Positions 6,006-11,008 of a DNA stretch of 11,008 nt are shown here, piece after piece; the stretch's first letter is position 1, and each line of letters starts with the position of its first letter. Below the pieces are notes generated by a model, which saw only the letters and a list, made by a program, of their open reading frames with translations, searched no databases and was not told where the DNA came from. A program made the position numbers and the translations under genes. This stretch comes from Actinomycetes bacterium (GTDB lineage: Bacteria > Actinomycetota > Acidimicrobiia > Acidimicrobiales > Microtrichaceae), in the NCBI GenBank assembly GCA_023423215.1, contig JAFAFZ010000243.1:1-11008 (forward strand), read 5' to 3'.

Positions 6006-7609
6006 CCGCTCCGGATGGCGGCGCCCGAGCCGTCGTCCGATCCGCGGCCGGCATGGGCGTCGCGGCAGCCATCTCCCGCGGGTTCGGTGCCCTCCGGGTC
6101 CTGGCCATCGCCGCGATCCTCGGGACGACCTACCTGGGCAACACCTTCCAGAGCTCGAACACCGTCTCGAACGTGCTGTTCGAGCTGCTCGCAGCGGGCG
6201 CGCTCTCGGCGGTGCTCGTCCCCACCTTCGTCGGTCACCTCGACGCCGGCGACCGGCGCGGCGCCGAGCAGCTGGCCGGCGAGCTGCTCGGCGTCGCGAT
6301 CCTCGTGCTCGGTGCGGTCTCGCTCGTCGGGATGGCGGCGGCGCCCTGGTTCGCCGACCTGCTCACCAGCGCGGTCGACGATCCGACGATCGCGGCGCAG
6401 CAGCACGACCTCACGACCTTCCTGCTGCTGTTCTTCATCCCCCAGATCGTGCTGTACGGCCTGGGAGCGATCTCGACCGCGGTCCTGCATGCGCAACGCA
6501 GCTTCGTCGTGCCGGCGATGGCGCCGATCGGCAACACCATCGTGATGGTGGCCTTCCTCCTCGCGTTCCGCGCGATGGCCGGACCGGATCCGGGTCTGGA
6601 CCTGACCTTCGAGGAGCAGCTGATGCTGGCGCTCGGCGGGACGCTCGGAGTCGTCGCCTTCGTCGCCGTGCCCAGCATCGCCGTGTGGCGCTCCGGCTTC
6701 TCGCTGCGGCCCCGGTTCTCGCGCCGGCACGACGGCCTGCGACAGGTGGTGGCGCTCTCGGGCTGGGCGAGCCTGCAGCACGCCTTCGCCGCGCTCCTGC
6801 TCGGCGCCGCCATCATCGCCGGCGGCGCGGTCGAGGGCGGTGTCGTCGCCTACCAGGTCGGCTGGGTCTTCTTCCTGGCGCCCTACGGCATCATCGCCCA
6901 GCCGATCCACACGACCATCCTCCCGGAGCTGGTGGCCGAGCACGGTGCCGGCGACGATGCGGCGTTCTCGGCCTCGCTGCGCTGGGCGCTCGACTCGATG
7001 TGCGTCCTGCTCGTCCCGTTGAGCGCGTTGGCCGTGGCCCTCGCGGTGCCGGTCATGACGGTGCTCGCGTTCGGCTCGGCCGAGGGTGCGCAGGGCGTGG
7101 ACATGCTGGCCGCAGCGCTCGCGTCGCTCGGCCTCGGCCTGCTGCCCTACGGCGCGTTCTTCCTGTTGGCCCGGGCCTGGTACGTCTACGGCGACAGCCG
7201 CACTCCCGCCTTCGCCGGTGCGTGCGCCGCCGTCGTCGGCGTCACGATGATGGGTCTGGCCGTGCTGTTCACCGACGGCAACGACCTGGTGGTCGCGCTC
7301 GGCCTGGCGCACACGGCGGGCTTCACGGTGGCCTCGATCGTCCTGGTCGCGCTGCTGCGGCGGCGCACCGGGCGCTGGAACGTGCCGAAGCTCCTCGTGC
7401 CGACGGTGCTGCTCTCGGCGCTCGTCGGCGTCGCGGCGTGGGGCGTCTACGAGTGGTGGTCGCCCGAGGGGAAGGGCGCGAACCTGCTGGCGCTCGTCCT
7501 GCTCGTGCCCGCCGCGCTCGGCGTCTACCTGGGCCTCGGGCGGCTCGTCGGGCTGTCGATCACCCAGCGCCTGCCCCGCGGCGGCGCCTCCGGAGCGGCG
7601 GCCGCATGA
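5990..7609 (+). CDS. murJ: MurJ/MviN-family lipid II flippase-like protein
   Basis: A 539-residue polytopic membrane protein of the MVF (MOP superfamily) type with about 14 hydrophobic segments. MurJ flips lipid II, the peptidoglycan precursor, to the outer leaflet. Family landmarks: ISRGFGALRVLAIAAILG (28-45), FELLAAGALSAVLVPTFV (64-81, usually LFAEGA.S.AFVPVF), PIHTTILPELVAE (305-317) and LLARAWYVYGDSRTPA (392-407, usually RAFYALGDTRTP). Unlike M. tuberculosis MviN (Rv3910) there is no C-terminal pseudokinase or extracellular extension, only the transport core. The ATG at 5990 overlaps steB by 16 bases and has GGGG ten bases upstream. An in-frame GTG at 6002 would give a 4-base overlap and cannot be excluded. 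MurJ next to steA–steB is not the mycobacterial arrangement, so it might be a dedicated paralog flipping another lipid-linked glycan. Confidence 0.88.
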   Translation: MAAAVTAPDGGARAVVRSAAGMGVAAAISRGFGALRVLAIAAILGTTYLGNTFQSSNTVSNVLFELLAAGALSAVLVPTFVGHLDAGDRRGAEQLAGELLGVAILVLGAVSLVGMAAAPWFADLLTSAVDDPTIAAQQHDLTTFLLLFFIPQIVLYGLGAISTAVLHAQRSFVVPAMAPIGNTIVMVAFLLAFRAMAGPDPGLDLTFEEQLMLALGGTLGVVAFVAVPSIAVWRSGFSLRPRFSRRHDGLRQVVALSGWASLQHAFAALLLGAAIIAGGAVEGGVVAYQVGWVFFLAPYGIIAQPIHTTILPELVAEHGAGDDAAFSASLRWALDSMCVLLVPLSALAVALAVPVMTVLAFGSAEGAQGVDMLAAALASLGLGLLPYGAFFLLARAWYVYGDSRTPAFAGACAAVVGVTMMGLAVLFTDGNDLVVALGLAHTAGFTVASIVLVALLRRRTGRWNVPKLLVPTVLLSALVGVAAWGVYEWWSPEGKGANLLALVLLVPAALGVYLGLGRLVGLSITQRLPRGGASGAAAA

Positions 7610-7648
7610 CCGCGCCACACCCCTGTCACGACCGCCACCGCCACGACC

Positions 7649-7667
7649 GCGCCCACCACGTGGGCGC
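7649..7667 (+). repeat. Perfect GC-rich inverted repeat between murJ and the next gene
   Basis: GCGCCCAC (7649-7656), loop CAC, then GTGGGCGC (7660-7667): eight uninterrupted base pairs. It sits in the 79-base gap (7610-7688). No T run follows, so a standard intrinsic terminator is unlikely. It could be an RNA processing or stabilising hairpin, a weak terminator of the U-less kind, or a protein-binding palindrome. Confidence 0.5.
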
Positions 7668-7677
7668 CCGGCCGACC

Positions 7678-7684
7678 AGAAGGA
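7678..7684 (+). promoter_or_regulatory. Strong Shine-Dalgarno for the AlkP-like membrane protein
   Basis: AGAAGGA lies four bases before the ATG at 7689. It is the clearest ribosome binding site in the window and fixes this start, which is also followed directly by a signal-peptide-like sequence. It suggests this gene is translated independently, unlike the coupled genes upstream. Confidence 0.7.
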
Positions 7685-7688
7685 CGAC

Positions 7689-10265
7689 ATGCGACGCACC
7701 CTGACGATCACCAAGGCCGCCGGGCTGCTCCTGCTGGTCGTGCTGCTCGCCGAGGCGCTCCTGCCGTCCGCGGCCGGGGCCGAGGTGCAGGGCCCGTCGC
7801 GCGACCACCCGCTCGGCACTGCGGACCGCGTGCTCGTGTTCTCGGTCCCGACCCTCACCTGGGAGGACCTGCGCACGACCGAGGCGCCCAACCTGAACCG
7901 GCTGCTGACGTCCTCGGTCATCGGCGACCTCTCGGTGCGCTCGGTCAGCCGCACGACCACGGCGACGGACGGCTACGCCACGCTGAACGCCGGCACACGA
8001 GCGCGTGGCACGCCGCTCTCCGCCCTGGCGTTCGTCGCGGGCCTGCCCCGCAGCGGCGGCTCGGACAGCGACGGTGATCCGCTGGAGCCGCCCGCCGAGG
8101 CGTTCGAGACCGGCGACGAGCCGGCCGACGACGCGGACTCGGGCACGATCAGCGCACCCGAGTCCGAACCGATCGACCCGGCGCTCATCCCGCCCGAGGC
8201 GGGGGAGAGCTACGACGGCACGCCCGCCGCCGAGGAGTTCGCACGCCGCACCGGCGTCGAGCCCGAGCTCGGCCAGGTCTTCAACTTCGGCCTGGTGTCG
8301 ATGCTCGACGTGAACGACCGCCTGCTCTTCGGTGCCGAGGTCGGCGCCCTCGGCACGGCGCTGTCCGAGGCCGGCGTGGACCGCGCGATCATCGCCAACG
8401 GCGACCACGGCGAGGGCTCCGAGGACGTCGACTTCCGTCGCGAGGCGAGCGTCGGGCTGATGGACGGCGACGGGCTCGTCGAGCAGGGGCGTGTCGGGCG
8501 GACGCTGCTCGAGAGCGACCCCTCGGCGCCGTTCGGCACTCGTCTGGACAACGCCGAGGTCGAGACCGCCTTCGAGGAGTTCTGGGACCCGAACTCGGTG
8601 GTGCTCGTCGAGGCGTCGGACATGGTCCGCATGGAGGACGCGCAGGCGCTCTCGACCGAGGCGCAGCGCATCCGCCAGCGGCGCCAAGCGATCGAGCGCT
8701 CGGACGCGCTCCTCGGCCGGCTGCTCGCCCACGTCGACCTGGCGACCGACGCGGTGATCGTGGTCGCGCCGTATGCCGCCGGCGCCACCAACGGCCTGAC
8801 CGTCGTCGGCGTGCACGCCCCGGAGGTCCCCGCCGGCCTGCTGTCGTCGGGCACCACCCGGCGCGCCGGGTTCGTCCAGACGGTGGACCTGGCGCCCACG
8901 ATCGCATCGCTGGTCGACGTGCCCGTGCCCACCACGATGGAGGGCACCCAGATGGAGCGGAAGGGCGAGGGCGGTGACTACGAGGACCGCCTGGACCTGC
9001 TCGTCTCGTCGGGCGAGGCCGCGGAGTTCCGCGACGACATCGTCGGCCTGGCGTCGACCGTGTTCGTGCTGGCGCAGCTCGTGCTGTGGGCGCTCGCCAT
9101 CGCGTCGATGGCCTGGTCCGGCCGACGCCTGCGCTCGGCGGTCGAGATCGCGACGCTCGGCGTGCTGATCTACCTGCCCGCCACCTTCCTGGCCGGCGCG
9201 CTGCCGTTCCACGAGTGGGGGAGCGCCGCCTACTGGGCCTTCGTGATCCTGGTCTCGGTCGTCGTGTCGTCCGGGATCTACGCGCTGACCCGTCGGGCGC
9301 TCGTCGACCCGCTGGTGGCCACCCTCGGCGGGATCGTGCTGTTCCTCAGCATCGACATCGTCCTGGGCGGCTCGCTGCAGTTCAACACGGTGTTCGGCTA
9401 CACACCGACGGTCGCCGGGCGCTTCAACGGCATGGGCAACCCGGCGTTCTCCATGTTCGCCGCGGCGTCGATCATGCTCTCGGCACTGGTCGCCTACCGG
9501 ATCGGCGGTCGACGCGGCGTGTGGGTCGGCGTCGGCCTGCTCGCCTGGGCGGTCGTCCTGGACGGCTCGCCGTTCCTCGGCGCGGACGTCGGCGGTGCGC
9601 TCGCCCTGATCCCGTCCGTGTGCGTCACGGCGTGGATGCTGCTCGGACTGAAGGTGCGGGTGCGCACCGCGGTCATCTGGGGCGTCGCGACGGTGGCGGC
9701 GGTGGTCGGCCTCGGTCTGCTCGACCTGACACGTCCCGCGGCGGAGCGCACGCACCTGGGCCGCCTGCTCGCGGACGTGCGGGACAACGGCTTCGAGGCC
9801 TTCCAGACGGTGGTGCTGCGCAAGCTCGACGCCAACCTCTCGGTCCTCGTCAGCTCCATCTGGACGCTGATGGTGCCCGTCGTGTTCATCTTCGTCGCCT
9901 TCCTGTTCTGGAAGGCGCCGTGGCGCCTGCGCACCATCGCGCAGCGCATCCCGCAGGAGCGTGCCGCGGTCGCCGGCCTGATCACCGCCATGGTGCTGGG
10001 CTTCGCGCTCAACGACTCGGGCATCGCGGTGCCCGGCATGATGCTCGGCGTGGTCAGCGCCTCGCTGATCCACCTCATGCTGCGGGTCGACGACGGCCTG
10101 CCACGCCTGCCCGGCGGACCGGTCGAGCCGTCGGGACCGGACGTGGTCGGCACCGCCACGTCCGACCTCGACGCCGACGCCGACCTCGACGCCGGCGTTG
10201 CGGTGGCGGACGGCGACGGGACCCGAGCGGCTCAGCCGGTCGGGTCGCAGTCCGAGCGCACGTAG
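7689..10265 (+). CDS. Secreted alkaline-phosphatase-superfamily-like domain fused to a polytopic membrane domain
   Basis: 858 residues. A signal peptide or anchor (1-31, ...SAAGAEV) leads to an exported domain (about 45-420) that follows the AlkP-superfamily outline: opening strand RVLVFSVPTLTWEDL (47-61), APNLNRLL (66-73), nucleophile region TTTATDGYATLNAGTRARG (89-107), helix SDALLGRLLAHVD (338-350) and VDLAPTIASLVDVPVP (399-414). Usual metal ligands look missing: the Asp after the first strand is Pro54, and the SDHG strand reads VVAPYAAG (358-365). An acidic low-complexity insert spans about 121-180. From about 455 to 800 come roughly eight to ten membrane helices, with GRFNGMGNPAFSMF (577-590), DGSPFLGADVGG (625-636) and GFALNDSGIAVPGMM (771-785), which look like conserved polar motifs. 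A non-conserved Asp/Ala tail ends the protein. From memory, similar proteins occur near COG0472 and steA genes in Gram-positives. Function unknown; a role in envelope glycan or lipid assembly is inferred from context. Confidence 0.75.
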   Translation: MRRTLTITKAAGLLLLVVLLAEALLPSAAGAEVQGPSRDHPLGTADRVLVFSVPTLTWEDLRTTEAPNLNRLLTSSVIGDLSVRSVSRTTTATDGYATLNAGTRARGTPLSALAFVAGLPRSGGSDSDGDPLEPPAEAFETGDEPADDADSGTISAPESEPIDPALIPPEAGESYDGTPAAEEFARRTGVEPELGQVFNFGLVSMLDVNDRLLFGAEVGALGTALSEAGVDRAIIANGDHGEGSEDVDFRREASVGLMDGDGLVEQGRVGRTLLESDPSAPFGTRLDNAEVETAFEEFWDPNSVVLVEASDMVRMEDAQALSTEAQRIRQRRQAIERSDALLGRLLAHVDLATDAVIVVAPYAAGATNGLTVVGVHAPEVPAGLLSSGTTRRAGFVQTVDLAPTIASLVDVPVPTTMEGTQMERKGEGGDYEDRLDLLVSSGEAAEFRDDIVGLASTVFVLAQLVLWALAIASMAWSGRRLRSAVEIATLGVLIYLPATFLAGALPFHEWGSAAYWAFVILVSVVVSSGIYALTRRALVDPLVATLGGIVLFLSIDIVLGGSLQFNTVFGYTPTVAGRFNGMGNPAFSMFAAASIMLSALVAYRIGGRRGVWVGVGLLAWAVVLDGSPFLGADVGGALALIPSVCVTAWMLLGLKVRVRTAVIWGVATVAAVVGLGLLDLTRPAAERTHLGRLLADVRDNGFEAFQTVVLRKLDANLSVLVSSIWTLMVPVVFIFVAFLFWKAPWRLRTIAQRIPQERAAVAGLITAMVLGFALNDSGIAVPGMMLGVVSASLIHLMLRVDDGLPRLPGGPVEPSGPDVVGTATSDLDADADLDAGVAVADGDGTRAAQPVGSQSERT
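10162..10193 (+). repeat. Short in-frame tandem repeat in the C-terminal tail
   Basis: CCGACCTCGACGCC occurs at 10162-10175 and again at 10180-10193, an 18-base (six-codon) period encoding DLDADA then DLDAGV. It lies in the unstructured acidic tail after the last membrane helix, so it probably arose by local slippage and has little structural weight. Confidence 0.6.
10232..10265. other. Convergent 3' overlap of two genes
   Basis: The plus-strand gene stops at TAG 10263-10265 and the minus-strand gene stops at TGA (TCA on the plus strand, 10232-10234). The last 34 bases therefore code on both strands and there is no room for a bidirectional terminator between them. No U-tailed hairpin is seen nearby. 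Confidence 0.85.
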
Positions 10266-11008
10266 AGCCGCTGGTCGTCCCCGCTGCGGGGCGTCCAGGT
10301 GCCGGTCACCTCGAACCCCTCGTCCGCCAGGCGGTCGCCCAGGCCCGGGAAGTGACCGAAGCGCTCGTCGGAGCGGACCACGACGGCGCAGACGCGTGGG
10401 TCCGCGGCGGCGGCCGCCAGCGACGCCTCGGTGTAACGGCCCTGCTGGACCCGCAGCATCGAGGGGTCGACGAGGTCGTCGGTGGTGCGCAGCCCGGCGC
10501 GCCACACCAGCCCGGGCTCGTCGCTCAGCACCCAGGCGCCGTCGGGCAGCTGCCGGAGCGCGTCGACGACCTCGGCCTCGGTGCCGGTGTAGTCCCCGGG
10601 CCAGCGCAGCTCGTCGAGCTGCACCCACAGCAGCGGCAGGCACAACACGCCGACGACCAGGGTGGGTCGCAGCGGCGGGCGGTACAGGGCGACCACCAGC
10701 ACCAGCGGCGGCACGACGGCGGACACGTGCGGTCGCCACAGCGGGCTGACGACCAGGACCATCCAGAGGAACGTCAGGATCGCCCAGCCCGTGATCAGCA
10801 GCCGTGACGACGGCGACCAGCCCCGGCGCGCCGAGGCGGTGCCGTCGGCGGACCAGCCGCGGTGGCTCCACCAGCTGACGTCGTCCTCGACGACCGCGAC
10901 CCCGGCGGAGCCGGTGCGCCGGTGCTGAAGGACCGCCGTGACGAGCGTCAGGGCCAGGGCGACGTACAGGACGAGGTCGCGGTCCCACAACGTCGAGAGG
11001 ATCTTGCC
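10232..11008 (-). CDS. GT39-like (PMT/ArnT-type) membrane glycosyltransferase, C-terminal part
   Basis: Read on the minus strand, the frame is open from the right edge (GKILSTLWDRD...), so the N terminus lies outside the window. 258 codons plus stop are visible. The piece has about four hydrophobic helices (visible residues about 12-27, 70-89, 95-109, 115-130) and a soluble C-terminal domain (about 136-258) containing LSDEPGLVWRAG (161-172), DLVDPSMLR and AVVVRSD. This layout and the DEPGLVWRAG stretch fit the C terminus of actinobacterial polyprenyl-phosphate-sugar-dependent mannosyl/glycosyltransferases (GT39/GT83-like, DUF-type 'glycosyltransferase family 39'). The catalytic Asp-containing first extracellular loop is not in view, so the family call is tentative. 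A TTG at 10990 is in frame but is not a believable start, because the similar sequence continues past it. It ends tail-to-tail with the AlkP-like gene, overlapping it by 34 bases. Confidence 0.6.
   Translation of the reverse strand, partial: GKILSTLWDRDLVLYVALALTLVTAVLQHRRTGSAGVAVVEDDVSWWSHRGWSADGTASARRGWSPSSRLLITGWAILTFLWMVLVVSPLWRPHVSAVVPPLVLVVALYRPPLRPTLVVGVLCLPLLWVQLDELRWPGDYTGTEAEVVDALRQLPDGAWVLSDEPGLVWRAGLRTTDDLVDPSMLRVQQGRYTEASLAAAAADPRVCAVVVRSDERFGHFPGLGDRLADEGFEVTGTWTPRSGDDQRLYVRSDCDPTG

Noticed and set aside
5957..7960. Long minus-strand open frame antisense to murJ
   Set aside because: Low-complexity hydrophilic translation with no recognisable motif; murJ on the sense strand is well supported.
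9086..10807. Plus-strand open frame across the end of the AlkP-like gene and the antisense of the glycosyltransferase
   Set aside because: Arg-, Gly- and Ala-rich shadow spanning two genes on opposite strands, with no domain or start signal.
7626..10988. Very long minus-strand open frame covering the whole AlkP-like gene
   Set aside because: The translation is rich in Arg, Gln, Glu, Asp and His with no domain, and it is the mirror of a gene with a signal peptide and membrane helices. It also overlaps the glycosyltransferase in a different frame.
10988..10990. TTG as the start of the minus-strand glycosyltransferase
   Set aside because: The frame stays open to the window edge, and a protein of this family should have several hundred more residues with further membrane helices, so the visible part is the C terminus.

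Overview
The window is very GC-rich and carries the gene order tlyA–nadK–recN–steA–steB. In Mycobacterium tuberculosis this is Rv1694 to Rv1698, upstream of pyrG. The organism is therefore very probably an actinobacterium. The extra genes and the divergence of the proteins suggest a lineage outside the mycolic-acid bacteria, perhaps Acidimicrobiia, but that last step is a guess. I see no tRNA, rRNA, CRISPR array, insertion sequence or compositional break, so this looks like chromosomal core DNA.

Layout: positions 1-242 hold the 3' end of a TlyA-type rRNA methyltransferase. NAD kinase (239-1084) and the repair ATPase RecN (1130-2737) follow. A run of envelope genes on the same strand comes next: a divergent MraY/WecA-like membrane protein (2734-3636), SteA (3806-4972), SteB/MctB (4974-6005), a MurJ-type lipid flippase (5990-7609), and a large protein joining a degenerate alkaline-phosphatase-like exodomain to a polytopic membrane domain (7689-10265). 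On the minus strand a GT39-like membrane glycosyltransferase enters from beyond the right edge. It ends tail-to-tail with the last gene, overlapping it by 34 bases.

The plus-strand genes are tightly packed: two 4-base ATGA overlaps, a 1-base gap and a 16-base overlap. They are probably one long transcription unit with internal promoters. Candidate internal start points are a -10 just before recN, which would give a nearly leaderless message, and a TTGACG/TACCAT pair at the end of the MraY-like gene. The latter would give a roughly 140-base leader to steA containing a possible 33-codon upstream ORF.

The most interesting reading is that the DNA-repair/cofactor block is joined to an envelope module: prenyl-phosphate sugar transferase-like protein, septal SteA/SteB pair, flippase, and phosphatase-like membrane protein. 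Two of these lack residues expected of an active enzyme, so they may bind or regulate lipid-linked intermediates rather than process them. That is inference; the gene identities are mostly well supported by motifs.
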